A program made the translations under genes and the position numbers. The notes under the pieces were generated by a model. The model saw nothing but the letters and a program-made list of their open reading frames with translations, had not been told where the DNA came from and did not search any database. A stretch of 64,000 bases of DNA from assembly GCA_023101885.1 (NCBI GenBank), contig JALPQD010000088.1, forward strand, positions 4,871,501 to 4,935,500, written 5' to 3'. The stretch comes from Typhlomys cinereus (lineage: Eukaryota > Chordata > Mammalia > Rodentia > Platacanthomyidae). Of the stretch, positions 47,347-58,490 are shown in pieces. Each line of letters starts with the position of its first letter. Position 1 is the stretch's first letter.

Positions 47347-49307
47347 ACACATATGAATGTAATGCTATCAAGACTGAACAGCAAGGAACTTGGGGAAAGG
47401 GTTTTGTGAACCTTATCAGGACACAAGGTGAATCAGCCCTGTGGCTCATCACTCTTACTCACTTTGAATCTGCAAATGCTGTCTCCAGTTGATGACTTCC
47501 GGAGAGCCCAGGAACCCCTGACAGTTCTGGGGATCTTTGGAGTAGATCTGGTAAGTATTGGCATAGTAATCCAGGTCATCTGTCATGTCCTGTGACCACA
47601 GGGAAAGGGGAAATCACTCATACTGCTCACCATTTATGATCCTTCAATAATTCTAGTTCCATTATGCTATAATATGTTTTAGTCTTTGAGGCTTCCGTAT
47701 ACAAACATAATGCATTTATGCATTTTCATTCACTACTATGCCCCATCCCCTCCCGTTCCACTTCACCGGTCTCTTTTCCAGCCAGTCTCCCTCTATGTGT
47801 GTGGTCCGTTGGGTTCCATCCAATGGAACCCACTTCTCTCCCCCTTCCTCTGGCTATCTTGAGAATGGCTTCAAAAACCTGAGCTTAGGCTAGCTGGTCA
47901 GAGACATGTGCTTTACTGCAGTCCTCACAATTAGTAGCTGACAGTGACTGATAACCAGAAGCACCATTCCTTGGGCTGATCAGCCCACCAGTGGACACAC
48001 CATCAAGTAAAGAAGCTCCAGGTCTCCTGATCAGCACCAGGCTCAAGCAGTTTCACAAAGTGGCGCTATAGCTCTCTCCTCTCCATGGTCAAACGTTGAC
48101 TGTTGTATGTTGTGATTGTTTTCTTTTTAATTTTTTATTAGTCTTTTAATGTTTTGTGCATGAATATAGTGAACTTATGATATTCTCACACATCAACCTC
48201 CAATTCCATCTCTTCTTCCTATTACATCCCTTATTCTCCCCTACTAGATTTCCTCCTACTTTTAAATGTTTTTACATGTGTGGCCCACTAGGTTTCATCT
48301 GGTTTGCATTCAATGTCATGTGCTGAAGTATTTGCTGGAGTACTTGCATGAGTCATATATCAGTGAGTATACCACTAGGAAAGCATCTTCTATATCCTCC
48401 CCATCAATATTAGCCCTCTTTAGTCTGTCAGGAAAGTGTGAAGCCTCGAGATCTTTCGCCTTCCATGGTGAGATGTCGATAGGACAGTTCCCATGCAGAT
48501 CTTGTGAAAATATACATATATGTTGTGATTTTGTGTGTGTGTATGAGTATGTGCCTGTGTAGGCCAAAGGGTAGAGGACACTATGCATGCCTGTGGAGGC
48601 CAAAGGGTGCCTTCAGAAATCATCCTGGATTGCTTCTACCTCATTTTTGCTTTGCTCTGGGATTTCCCAGGGCCTGAAGTATAGGCCAGCTACCTTTCCA
48701 CCAGGCCTCTTTTTACGAGATCCAAATTCAGGTCCTTTTGCTTGTGAGGTAGAGTCTTAACCCTTTGAGCCATCTCTCCAGCCCCTGTGGTCATATTTTT
48801 AAGTAACAAATATAGGTATTTCTCTTGGTAGAATTTAATTACTTCTGAATCATTTCAATCATGGGACTTAAATCGTTTCAATCATGGGACTAAAATCAGA
48901 GATTCAAACATTCAAATAATGACATTAAATTCTAAGGCACTAATATCTGCCACACATATTACCTGGAAATTCCAGGTAAATCAAAGATATAGCCAATATT
49001 AGACTGTATTTTCCAATGCCTTAATCATCCTTGCTATGAAGAAGAGAAAAATCAGTTCATGTAGGGAAACTTGTTGCAAGAATACATGAGAATCATGCAA
49101 ACGATAAACACTTCTTGCTCCTGAGGGCTTTCCAGAGTGCGGGATTCCTCAGATCAGCCTAGGAATGGTATAATCAGAACTCAGCCACACCACGTGGGCC
49201 TGGAGCCTAGAGCTAGGTGCTGAGCCTGTGGAAGGACCGAAGGCTCAACATTGTGGACACCAGTGTGGAGTCTGAGGCCTTGAAGGTTTCTTGCTGTCAT
49301 CATCGTT

Positions 49308-49350
<43 letters not shown>

Positions 49351-52300
49351 CGCGTGCTAAATCAATGTTGGAGTCCTCAACGAACATCTGTGCTTGCTCA
49401 TCCCCCTTCCTTTCCACTAATAGTATCACCATGCTGTACTGATGAAGCTGGGTAGTAGGAGTTTCTTGCATCCTCACTTCAATTTTCTCATCTGGATTTT
49501 TTATCCATTGTGAATGTATTTTTATGCATGGCTAGCTATTCAAATTTATATTTTGTGGCACTACTGATTCAGGGAGGCCCTAGCTCGGGCTTGCAAATCC
49601 AGGTCTGGCTATAGACAAGCCTGAACAAGAAACCATACAGGCAGAAGGATGGACAGCCAATGGGAAGGAGGGATGAACAACCAATGGGAAGCAGCTATCT
49701 AACCTGGACACCTAGTAAACAGCTAAATGATTGGTGGCTGCTCCCTCTCCTCCCCTGAGCAGAGGGGTGGTCACACCTGATTGGATCCTGACCCTATATA
49801 AGCCCAAACACTTCCTGAGTAAAGCTGAGTCTCCAGCCAACTCCTCCTTTGCTGCTTTTCGCCTGACTCTTGGGGTCTGGCCCTGTAGCCCTGTTGCCGG
49901 CTTGCCCATTCACCTTGCACCCACGAGCCGCCCCCCCCCCCCCCCCCCCCCCCCGCGCGCAGCAGGGGATTCGACAACAATATTTCTATAGAAGAAGGAC
50001 AATTGCTAGAGAGACTTATTCTTACCATTTTGCTCTAGATCTTTGCACCAGTATCTAGCTAATACACTCTACCTTAAAGGCTGCAGATGTGGGTGTATCT
50101 GTGAAGAATTGGTTCTTAAGAAAAGCCCTAAGCAAACTTGTAGAAGAGTATGTAATTGATAATATAAATGATAGGAAAAGCCAGCTCTTGGTGGGTGGTA
50201 CCATCCCTAGACAGGTCGATAAGATGGAGAGACTTGGTTCAGTAATTTGTTATACTTTGCCATATTAACTAGTATACAAGCATTCAAGCAAGAGAGAAAA
50301 TTTGTCTGTCTCTCAGCAATTCCTGTAGATATGGTGTGGCCAGGTTCCTTGGTACCTGATATAGCTATGAACTTTCCTGCCAAACTGTATTATGAACTAT
50401 AACCAGAATCATAAGCTTAAATAAACCTCCTGTTCCTTTAAATTGTTTGCTCATGTAATTTATCAGCAACATGAAGAAAAACTATTTTTGATGTTTTAAA
50501 ATAATCTTATGAATTATTTGACTTTTTGTGTTTTACAAATAATGAATTTTTATCTTTGAAATGGATTATTATTTAGTGGTGTAACTATAAATCTTCCTCA
50601 TAGTTGCATATGCAAATGTTAACACTGCCATTTAGTTGTTTATATATACATACTCATCTGCATATCCTACATATATATTCATATTTTCCTTTCTAATATC
50701 TCCAGTTAGAATATTCACTTTTCATTGTCAGCCTAACAATACACTTACCTAAAAGCAAAGCTTAGATGGAAATTCCAGGTAGAAGCATCTCTAATGCTAT
50801 CCTGAAATGTCTATCTTCAGCCTCCATAGTCTGCTTTCTTTTGGGAAAATTCTGTAGCTTGTGCATATTCTGTTCTAGTCTTGTCCTTCATACACCAAGT
50901 TGCAACTTACCTGTTCATTTGTCTTTCCCCAAGATAGAAACCTAATGGCTCATTTCTGTATCTCTAGATTTTATAACAATGCAGGCCCAGAGCAAATATG
51001 AAAACAGAAGCATTTGCTTGGTCCATATCTGACTCCTTACCTGCTCCTGAGGGCGGACAACCACTGTGTTAAAATCAGGCCACTTGTCTACCAAGGCTTT
51101 TAGCTTGAATGGATTTCCATGGCTTATGTGATAGATGGTGCCATAAACCTGTAGTACTCCAAGAAATCAAGAAGGCTTGTTTGTTAGAAGGGAATGGCAA
51201 AGTGTCTTGTTTGATCAAGACAATGATTGTTTCTACAAAACTGTGACAGTTGGTGATTAGACAAGCTAAAAGAGAATTTGGTCAAACAATCTCCATACAG
51301 TACTTTTTCTAAAACCTCAACTGATAAGAGATCTTTTTCATTCAAATGTAAATCATAATTCCCATAGCAAAATATTTGGGCAAATAAAGTGAATGATTTT
51401 TAGGAGAACCATTCTTTTTTTTTTATTTTCACTCATACAAACTTAACAGATACAGCTGTACCCCCCTCCCTCCAACCCCCTATCCCCCTGTGCCCCCCTC
51501 CCCTCCCCCTTCCCTCTCTATCCCCCAGTACCTCCCCCTCCCATCCCTGGAGCATCCTTTAATGTGCATGCCAAACAGGAGAACCATTCTTAATCATGAA
51601 ATTTAAACTCTTTTCTGATCTTTTGTCTTTGACTTTTTTCCATTCACACACAGAGATGTATAACTATGAAAAAGAAAATTACTGTTATTTGTTATTTTCT
51701 CAATTGAATATAGTATATTCCCATTTTTATTTGTAGATATAAAATTCAGTGTTCAAATGTACAGACTTCAGGTAGGAAGTCTCATGGTCTGGATTGTGTC
51801 TTGGATTTTTCATCTGTATTATATTGCAAAGGTTATGAGTGACGGGGTAAAAGAGAGAGAAGATCAGAATGAATGAGAGCCAATGTGTCCTTGTGAAATT
51901 AAAGTTGAGGAATACAGTCTTGGCTACAGCATGGGCTTCATGAGAGTTATGAGTATAAAGATATCAACATGGCAATAGGTCAATGAATAGTCAATAGTGT
52001 CAGTGAATAGTGTCCACCTTAATAATGGTCTCCATCACACATAGACAGTGATCAGGAATAGTATCAGTCCTCTTCCCTCCTGTAACTCATTACCCCATAT
52101 GAATTACTGATGGTCAAGGAGAAAGAGAAGGCATATAATATTTCTAAATTAATTACAATTAATCAAATCTACTTTTTTTCCTACCAAAGCCACAATAAAA
52201 TGAGTCAAAGATATTGGTGTAGCTATCATTTCTATCAATTGAGTTGAAAATATGTTTAACTTCTACTACTTAAAAAGAATTAAAACGTGGGCTGGAGGGA

Positions 52301-52512
52301 TGGCTCAAGGGGTTAAAACTCTGTCTCACAAGCAGAAGGTCCTGAGTTCCAATCCCAGGTCCCACGTATAAAGTGCTAGATGGAAACTTCAGTGGCCTGC
52401 ACTTCTGGCCCTGGTAGGCTGAGCCTGGGAAAAGCAAGAAGGAGGTAGAAGCAATCCAGGATGATTTCTGAAGTTGCCCTTGGTCCTCTACAGGGACATA
52501 CAGTGCCCTCTG

Positions 52513-52567
<55 letters not shown>

Positions 52568-54378
52568 AAACAAACAAATAAGAAATTAAAACATTTTCTC
52601 ATTTGGTAATGGTTTGAATGTGAGTTGCTTCACACAGAGTCATGTGTCTGAATCTTTAGCTGATGTTAATATCTGGGAAGGTTGTGGTACCTTTAAGGGA
52701 TGAAGTCTTGCTAGGGGAAGACAAAGGGAACAGACCTTGAGATTTGGCAGGCTGGCCCTGCTTCCTCCCCATTTGTTCTTGTTCTCTCTGCCTTCCTGAT
52801 GGTGGTGTTAACCTGAACAAGCCTCCTGTTTCTGCCTCTAGCCATGCCTTCTGCTATGTGATTCCTGCCACAATGGGCTATATCTCTTTTGGAACTGTAA
52901 GTCAAGTAAATCCCCCTTTCTCCCTTCAGTGTGTATGATTCTTATCTTACAGCTATAAAAGAAAAGTAACTACAACAGATCTCAAGTGAGTGTTGATTGA
53001 TGATCCTGTCCAGGATCATCAGATGAACATAGTTACATAATAGGCAGGTGGTTCATATTAGTGATGTCTATAAAATTGGATACTTCTGATGTATTTGAAA
53101 TAGTTTTATTTGATTAATAAAGACTGGAGCCAGTTCTCTCCCTAGGCTAGTTCTAATAAGTAAATTTATTTCACAGATTTGATCTACAAATTTAATCTAT
53201 AAATAAAAGAATGCTGATATTTTTCTCCTTTATAAAAAAAGTAACAAATCTTTAAGAGAATAAAAAATTGAATCCATTCATCTTATCTTGAATGTATGCA
53301 TTGTGTAGGAATTCCTTATTATAAATTCAGAACACACAGTACACACACACAGACATATAGATGTATGCACACACATGTGCACACATACACACTCATGTTA
53401 AGTTATACTTACATTCTACTAGAGTGGGTCACATCCTTTTATTGTTGATAAATAGTAAGACTAGGAATCTGAATACATCATCAGAGTTGCTTTTCCCAGC
53501 TCTTGGTATGAGCCCTTATATCTATATCTTTTATTCAATCCTAAGATTTCTAATCAATTGTACTAGGTTATGGAAAATACTGGGATTCATCCCCCAAATA
53601 TTGTGAGATACACTAAGTTCACAGCCACAGAGAAACCTAGGTCAAAACAGGAATTGATCTATTGCTAATTTCAAAATAGACCCAAGGTGGCTCATATTTT
53701 ACCTGGCAAGCATTCTTCTAAATTGAAGAAATTGGATATCACTATGCAACTTTAGCTAATGGTAAAGGAAAACTACAGGGATATTTCAAGTGCCACTATG
53801 GAGTGGACCTTGATTAAGAAGCCAGCGACTAATCTCCTCAGTCAGCACAGGGCAAAGGGAGCTACAATGTTCACAACACTACCCCATGGCTCACTGTCAG
53901 TGGGGTATGTAGAAAATAACTGACCTTTCACATTCTTAATCACTAGCATATCCTGCAGAAAGGAATGTGAATTAAATAAGAGAAAAGATGAATGGGCTTA
54001 AAGCAGTGCAATATAAAGCCTTTAACTGCACACCCAGATCAACCCCTCCAAGGACTTGGGCCCATTATGCAAGAGATCACAAGACATGAAAGGAGGAAAG
54101 AGACAAATTGAGAAAAAGAGAGTGATGGAGGAGATAAAGCAGTATAATGGGGGGAGATGTAATCACAATACATTGTAAGTATAAAATTGTTGAATATTAA
54201 ACATTTTAAAAAAATAGTTCAGCATCAATATTAGTCTCTTTCCCTCTTTTTTCCTGGCAAGTTTCCCTTTGCTTCCCTCCGCATTTTCTTTTCTCACCTT
54301 TAGGGATTCCGGAAGGCTCTTCCGCAAGGATTTCTCCAGCACCTGCAGCATCTGCACACCCTGCAATGTGATGACCAT
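44117..54378 (-). CDS. Glyat: Glycine N-acyltransferase (gene B), 5 coding exons
   Basis: Predicted mitochondrial acyl-CoA:glycine N-acyltransferase, which conjugates benzoyl- and acyl-CoAs with glycine for excretion. Exons 54378-54298, 51148-51041, 47589-47463, 45952-45781 and 44519-44117 join through GT-AG introns into an intact 296-residue frame, the length of human GLYAT. The start MVITLQGVQMLQVLEKSLRK matches the family N-terminus. Exon 6 carries FGGNEKS, LGPEGTP, MDQTGEMRM with the catalytic-type Glu227, an RSQGL CoA-loop motif and the ending WNQWKCVPV. The wording of exons 2, 5 and 6 (for example LQHLPMPCAWNQW) is what I recall of rodent Glyat, so I assign that symbol; a recent lineage-specific duplicate is the alternative. 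A candidate first exon and liver-type promoter lie at 58769-58930. Introns carry a solo LTR, L1 tails and SINEs, none disturbing splice sites. Confidence 0.92.
44960..45213 (-). repeat. tRNA-headed SINE (S1)
   Basis: In plus it ends TTCTGAGCCATCTCCCCAGC (antisense head). The body is CAAGGGTGACATCAGG then ATCCTGGATTGCTTT. Confidence 0.75.
45225..45515 (-). repeat. tRNA-headed SINE (S1) with TG tail
   Basis: A (TG)n tail occupies 45228-45272. The body is CCAAGGGTGACTTTGGG and the antisense head CTGAGCCATCTCTCCAGC. It lies in tandem with the copy at 44960, in intron 5 of gene B. Confidence 0.8.
45228..45272 (+). repeat. (TG)n microsatellite
   Basis: About 22 TG units forming the tail of the SINE at 45225. 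Confidence 0.95.
45530..45665 (-). mobile_element. L1 3'UTR scrap (Glyat intron 5)
   Basis: TTCCACCAAACTTTTTCCC and CCCACTGAGTTCAATTAAGG resemble the block at 17695-17765. A (GT)n run lies inside. Confidence 0.5.
45781..45952 (-). CDS. Glyat: Gene B exon 5
   Basis: 172 nt between acceptor CCTCTCTAG and donor GTGAGT. It encodes SQSSLNKVVQNLATAK onwards and ends with AT of the Ile codon completed in exon 6. A run of about 16 A (plus strand) lies just inside the intron, beside the donor. Confidence 0.9.
46902..47206 (+). mobile_element. Twin-primed (5'-inverted) L1 insertion
   Basis: 46902-47030 is in reverse L1 orientation (GGCCCTAACTTGTATGGAG), matching the plus text at 36300-36420. 47031-47206 is forward (AAGTTTGACATGCACACTAA, a purine tract, then GTATGAATGGAAGAAATAAA). 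A 15-bp duplication AAAAAAGCTCAGTGG flanks it at 46887-46901 and 47207-47221. It lies in gene B intron 4. Confidence 0.88.
47296..47343 (+). repeat. (GT)n microsatellite
   Basis: About 23 pure GT units, 120 bp downstream of Glyat exon 4 in the gene's direction. Confidence 0.95.
47463..47589 (-). CDS. Glyat: Gene B exon 4
   Basis: 127 nt, beginning DMTDDLDYYANTYQIYSKD and ending QHLQIQ plus one base. The acceptor is GTGGTCACAG and the donor GTGAGT. It closely resembles human GLYAT in this stretch. Confidence 0.92.
47690..48520 (-). mobile_element. L1 3'UTR, two blocks (Glyat intron 3)
   Basis: TCCCCTCCCGTTCCACTTCA and TGGTCCGTTGGGTTCCATC, then a second block with GGCCCACTAGGTTTCATCTG and CATGGTGAGATGTCGATAGG, similar to 17740-17880. 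Confidence 0.65.
48530..48785 (-). repeat. tRNA-headed SINE (S1)
   Basis: Antisense head TTGAGCCATCTCTCCAGCC at the right end. The body holds CAGAAATCATCCTGGATTGC. Confidence 0.8.
49307..49347 (+). repeat. (GT)n microsatellite
   Basis: About 20 GT units in intron 3 of gene B. Confidence 0.95.
49554..49979 (+). mobile_element. Solo LTR of the same ERV family
   Basis: It starts TGTGGCACTACTGATTCAGG and ends GGGATTCGACAACA. It is flanked by a perfect 6-bp target duplication ATATTT (49548-49553 and 49980-49985). A TATA box (CCCTATATAAG) lies near 49791-49801. A run of about 24 C lies at 49931-49954. It sits in intron 3 of gene B, antisense to the gene. Confidence 0.9.
49931..49954 (+). repeat. 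Poly(C) run in solo LTR
   Basis: About 24 C followed by CGCGCGC, just before the LTR 3' end. The other LTRs lack it. Confidence 0.9.
50085..50495 (+). repeat. LTR-like repeat family A (Glyat intron 3)
   Basis: GGTGGGTGGTACCATCCC, GTGTGGCCAGGTTCCTTGG and AAATAAACCTCCTGTTCC. About 105 bp beyond the solo LTR. Confidence 0.65.
51041..51148 (-). CDS. Glyat: Gene B exon 3
   Basis: 108 nt, phase 0 to 0, encoding VYGTIYHISHGNPFKLKAL to RPQEQ. The acceptor is TACTACAG and the donor GTAAGG. Confidence 0.92.
51417..51576 (-). mobile_element. Very short L1 3'-end insertion in Glyat intron 2
   Basis: 160 bp running from a T run through TTCACTCATACAAACTTAAC and a pyrimidine tract to TTTAATGTGCATGCCAAAC. 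A perfect 15-bp duplication AGGAGAACCATTCTT lies at 51402-51416 and 51577-51591. Confidence 0.9.
52290..52590 (+). repeat. tRNA-headed SINE (S1) in Glyat intron 2
   Basis: The head is GGGCTGGAGGGATGGCTCAA. The body holds GAAGTTGCCCTTGGTCC and a long (CA)n tail at about 52517-52562. AATTAAAAC flanks both sides. Confidence 0.85.
52606..52980 (+). repeat. Interspersed repeat family B (Glyat intron 2)
   Basis: GGTAATGGTTTGAATGTGAG, TGGCCCTGCTTCCTCCCC, AGTAAATCCCCCTTTCTCCC and AAAAGTAACTACAAC at the end. Confidence 0.65.
53000..54150. other. Glyat intron 2, unannotated stretch
   Basis: CA-rich patch near 53340-53400; otherwise no element or exon recognised. Confidence 0.45.
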
Positions 54379-54392
54379 GAGGACACTTTGGC
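54298..54392 (-). CDS. Glyat: Gene B exon 2 (start codon exon)
   Basis: A strong acceptor (TTCTCTTTTCAG) ends at 54393. Fourteen nt of 5'UTR precede the ATG at 54378-54376, which has G at +4 but no purine at -3. There are 27 codons ending PESLK, then donor GTGAGA. The coding part is one codon longer than in gene A. Confidence 0.9.
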
Positions 54393-54551
54393 CTGAAAAG
54401 AGAACCAAGGAACATTCAGGAATGGGGGGAGCTAGAAGAGAATCAAAGCAAAGGTGGCGAGTTGTGCACCCATGGACAAGTCTTTCTTCAGTGTCTGTTT
54501 ACTGAAGTCCTTGCCAGCCCCAAGATGAGACAAGCAGTGACAAGAGCACAG

Positions 54552-54552
<1 letters not shown>

Positions 54553-54612
<60 letters not shown>
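54553..54612 (+). repeat. (CT)n microsatellite
   Basis: About 29 pure CT units, 160 bp upstream of gene B exon 2, within intron 1. On the transcribed RNA it is a GA repeat. Confidence 0.97.
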
Positions 54613-54615
<3 letters not shown>

Positions 54616-54639
54616 AGCTTTGTTTTGGATTAGCAAGAA

Positions 54640-54937
54640 CATTTTATTTATTCTTTTTTTTCACGTATTTATATGTGTGTGTGCCTGTGGAGGCCCAAGG
54701 GTGGTAGCGGAATCATCCTCAATTGTTCTTCTACCTTATCATGTGAGCCTGGATATCTCATTAGGGTTAGTGTGGCTAGTCAGCTTGCCCTGGAGATTCT
54801 CAGACTTACTTTTCCATAGTCATAGAATTGCAGATGGGCTGCCACACTTGCCTGACATTTTTTACATGGGATCTGGAGGTCAGATTCCAGGTCTTTAACT
54901 TGTGAAGCTGAGGCTCTACCATGGACCATCTCCCCCA
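54640..54937 (-). repeat. Diverged SINE (S1/B4-like)
   Basis: TGCCTGTGGAGGCCCAAGGG left part and antisense head CTACCATGGACCATCTCCCC. Confidence 0.5.
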
Positions 54938-54957
54938 GATCAACAAGCACATTTTAT

Positions 54958-55226
54958 AGTTTTTTTTAAACTTTTTTAAAAATTCAATTGTGCGTGTATG
55001 CATGTGTGCGCGTGTATATGTATGTATGTGTGTGTGTACAACCATGGACGAATTTGGGAACCACCATGGACGCCTCCACCTCCTCCTTGTTTACTCTGAC
55101 CCGGGATTCACTGGCTCCGTCCTACCAGGACCAGAAATGCAGGCCGCCCCCACTTCCAGGATCTGAACTCAGGATCTTCCACCTGCAAGGCAGAGGCTTA
55201 ACCTCTGAGCCACTTCTCTCAGCCCC
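54958..55226 (-). repeat. Young tRNA-headed SINE (subfamily S2)
   Basis: Minus copy in intron 1 of gene B. The repeat AAGCACATTTTA flanks it on both sides (about 54945-54956 and 55230-55241). It lacks about 20 bp of the body around 55155. Confidence 0.85.
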
Positions 55227-55229
55227 AAT

Positions 55230-56405
55230 AAGCACATTTTAAATGTGCTTCTGAATCTCCTTTACTATCAGTGATTCTCCTGACTTCTCTATCCACAAGT
55301 ATCATTCCTTGGGATAGTTCCATAGTCTCTCTGTGCTTTGGGATAATAGCAATAAAACTCATGGAATTTATGTAAGAGTTAAACGAGTTAATGATATATA
55401 ATATGCTAAGTAAAGAGCTGGTTATATAGCTAGCACTGAACATTAGTATTTTTCTTACTATATTTCTCCTCTCTTCCCCTTCCCTCTCATTCTTCCACCC
55501 ACGTGAACTAAATAAAAATCAATGTAAAAATAAAATGTAAAAATAAATCAGTGTAAAAATAAAAATTTAATGTTTTGATGAAAATATTTTAATGCAAGGC
55601 ATTCTGACATGATCTAAATATACATTAATGCAATATAATATATTAAATAATACAATATTAAATAAAAAATTAGTGCTTTGTTTTTCAACAACATCACTAC
55701 CAGCCACCTTCCCAGTTGGCTCAGAGATCTGTTCACCATTTCACATTCTTCCAGCCTGACATCTCTAAGTCTGATTCTTCAATCTGTGACACATATTAGC
55801 AAATGCCAAGTGACCCCGCATGGGGGCTGTTAGGTTGACTGGGGAGGAGGGAGAAGCAATAGAGAGTGATTCTGAGAATGTGTGAGATCAACGTGAAGTT
55901 CCATTAATAAAAAGAAGCTAACACAAGGGAGAGACTTAAGAAGTCTTAGAGGTGAATGCCTGGCAGCCAAGGAAATCATAATGGAACCACTTTAGACTTA
56001 AGGTGGAACAGCATTAGAACAGAAGAGACAGCTTAAAGTCAGATAGGATAGGGCAAGAGCTACCATGGACAGCATGTGGGGAGGAAGTCTGAGGAAAGCC
56101 CCTGTGTAGGGCAGCCATTTCTTGTGGTCACTGGAAGTAGAGGAACTGCTCTGGAGCTTCTTAGTCGTTTCCTCCTGAGGCTGGAATTACAGATAAGGCA
56201 CCACGTCCACAGGGATGGGTCAATCAGAACTCTCCTTCTGAGTTAAGATCTGGAGTCTATCCAAACTCATCACATCAGTCCTAAACACTCGGTTTTCCTG
56301 GTGAGAACTAAGACAATCATCAACACAGAGTGCTTTGGCATAAGGTTAAACAAATAGATCAAGGAACAGAATCAAAAGTCCAGTTAAGCTAGATAGTTGT
56401 TGGGA
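55230..56405. other. Glyat intron 1, unannotated stretch
   Basis: AT-rich at 55500-55680. No extra exon with good splice sites found. Confidence 0.4.
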
Positions 56406-56409
56406 GCTG

Positions 56410-57100
56410 AAGTTCCCAGAAAAAAAAAAAAAAAAAACCTGTGCTAAAGATTCTACAAAACAGATGGACTCATTAAAATTTCCCGATGGTCAGGATGGAG
56501 CCAAGGGCGGTGCAGGAGCAGCCAAACTGAAAAAAAAAATCAACAAACCATAATTCAGAAAATCAGAGACTACATCAACCACCTGGAACCAGGCCACTCT
56601 AATCTCTCCCCATCCTAAAGCTCAGGGAAATTTGCAGAAGAGAGGATGGTAAGAATGTAAGAGCCTAAAGATGGGGAGGAGCAATGATATGCAAGATACT
56701 CCGTACAAGTTAGGGCCGAAGTAATCAAAATAGGACTTTGCATGACCTGCGCAATGACCAACATATCATTGAACCTCCAAAGTCTAGTATGGAACATAGC
56801 CACTAGGATCCTTAGAAGCAAGGGATTAACAGACACGATAGTGTTCCTATACTAAAGGGAAACAAAAAAGAGCTCTAGACAATGCCACTGAGTCCTTATA
56901 CCTCATCAGAGAGGAGGACCCAGAGGGGAGTTTGACAGACACACTAAAGGATGCTCCAGGAATGGGGGTGGGGCACTGGGAGAAAGGGAGGGAGGGAGGA
57001 AAGGAAGAAGAAAAGGAGGGAGGGAGCAAGGGGATCCAGGAAGGGGTGAAAGGAAGGAAGGGGAATGGGCTACTTATCAACTTTGTATGAGTGGGAAAAA
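56410..57100 (+). mobile_element. L1 3'UTR
   Basis: Sense counterpart of 35945-36530. It includes GCCAAGGGCGGTGCAGGAGC, CATCAGAGAGGAGGACCCAG, CTAAAGGATGCTCCAGGAAT, a purine tract and AACTTTGTATGAGTGGGAAA. Confidence 0.85.
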
Positions 57101-57149
57101 AATGTCCTGATGGTGTGTTGGTACTGAGTCTCCACAAGAAAAGCCAGTC

Positions 57150-57475
57150 ATCAGCCAAACATGGTGCAATAACAGCTCAGGGAACCCCACTGATGAACTG
57201 TTTGCTACTGGTAGACTCAGGGAAGGAAAAAGACATTGTCTTTCAGGTATGTGCCTGCTAGTGACTCTCCCAGGCTCCAATGACTAGACCCACTCTAGTG
57301 GGCACATAGATGGCCCTGGATAAGCTCAGTGGGTCACAAAACAAACCCAAAAGTCATGAATCTGAGAAAGGACCTAGTAGGGGAGGAGGTATGGAGAGAG
57401 AGGGAAGAGGGGAAAATAGTCAGAATACATTATATACTTGTATGTATCCAAGAACAAACTTTATAAGAAATTAAT
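57150..57475 (+). mobile_element. Older L1 3'UTR fragment
   Basis: CTACTGGTAGACTCAGGGAA and GGGTCACAAAACAAACCC, then a G-rich tract and TATACTTGTATGTATCC. Confidence 0.7.
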
Positions 57476-58267
57476 TTCTTATACTTCAAGAAGTAAAAAT
57501 AGAAAGAACTTCTTAGTTGTGTATTGATCAAGGGGCAAAAACATTTCTGAGCAACAAAAGCATTGCTATAACACAGATAGGCATAGAGTATATGTTCTAA
57601 CAGGGTGAGGTAAGACTAAAGCATTTATATAGCACATACAGACAAAATCTGTAGTAAATACAGACACGGGGATGAGTATTAAAGCACAATCTGAAAATGT
57701 AGACTGTAGACAAGTTCCTTCATAATAAAGAAAACACAAGTTTGCAGCAGAACATGGGTAAGCTAAAGCAAAGCAAAGCAAAACAAAACAAAACAAAAGA
57801 AACAGATGGTGGCAAGTAGCATTACAAAATGTGCTTGTTATCTGATCTAAAAGTAATATTAGTCTGGTGTGTACTCTTGCTGTTTACTTTTCGACTTTAA
57901 TCCTAACACTCTTCTTACCAGTCAAGCATAGACAAACCTGCCCATCCCATCATGTAACCCAAAGGACTGAACAGAGAAATGTTGGAACAACCCACATCAG
58001 GCACTGCATTCACCACTTGCTTCTGGAAAGACCCCCACATCTCTTACTTATTTTTTTATCTCATAATAGAAATAACTAATTTTTTTCATTTTTCTCATTT
58101 TCCTTAACAAACCAGCCCTTACAGAATGAGTGCAAATATGTTTCTTCAAGTCTTTTTTTTTTTTTTTTGATCTGTTAGATCTGCAATGGTCTGAGCATAA
58201 CTCAGTTTCATTCACCTGATGGGAAGGGGCTGCTGCAAAGCAACAATTGGACTTGGGGGAAAAAAAA

Positions 58268-58490
58268 TGTTGTTAGGGCCGGTGAGATGACTGTTTTAAG
58301 GCACCTGTTCACAAATTTGGTGACCTGAGTTTGATCCCCAGAAGCTCACAGGTTGGAAAAAGAGAACTGACTTTCAAAAGTTGTTTTCTGACTTTTATCT
58401 GCATGCCAGGGCATATGCATGTGCACGCGCGCACACACACAAACACACACACACACACACATACACATTCTCTCCAACAAATAAATAATT
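58268..58490 (+). repeat. B3-like SINE with CA tail
   Basis: GGGCCGGTGAGATGACTG head, CCTGAGTTTGATCCCC B-box region, GACTTTCAAAAGTTGTTTTC, then a (CA)n tail at about 58430-58465. It lies upstream of exon 2 in gene B intron 1. Confidence 0.7.
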
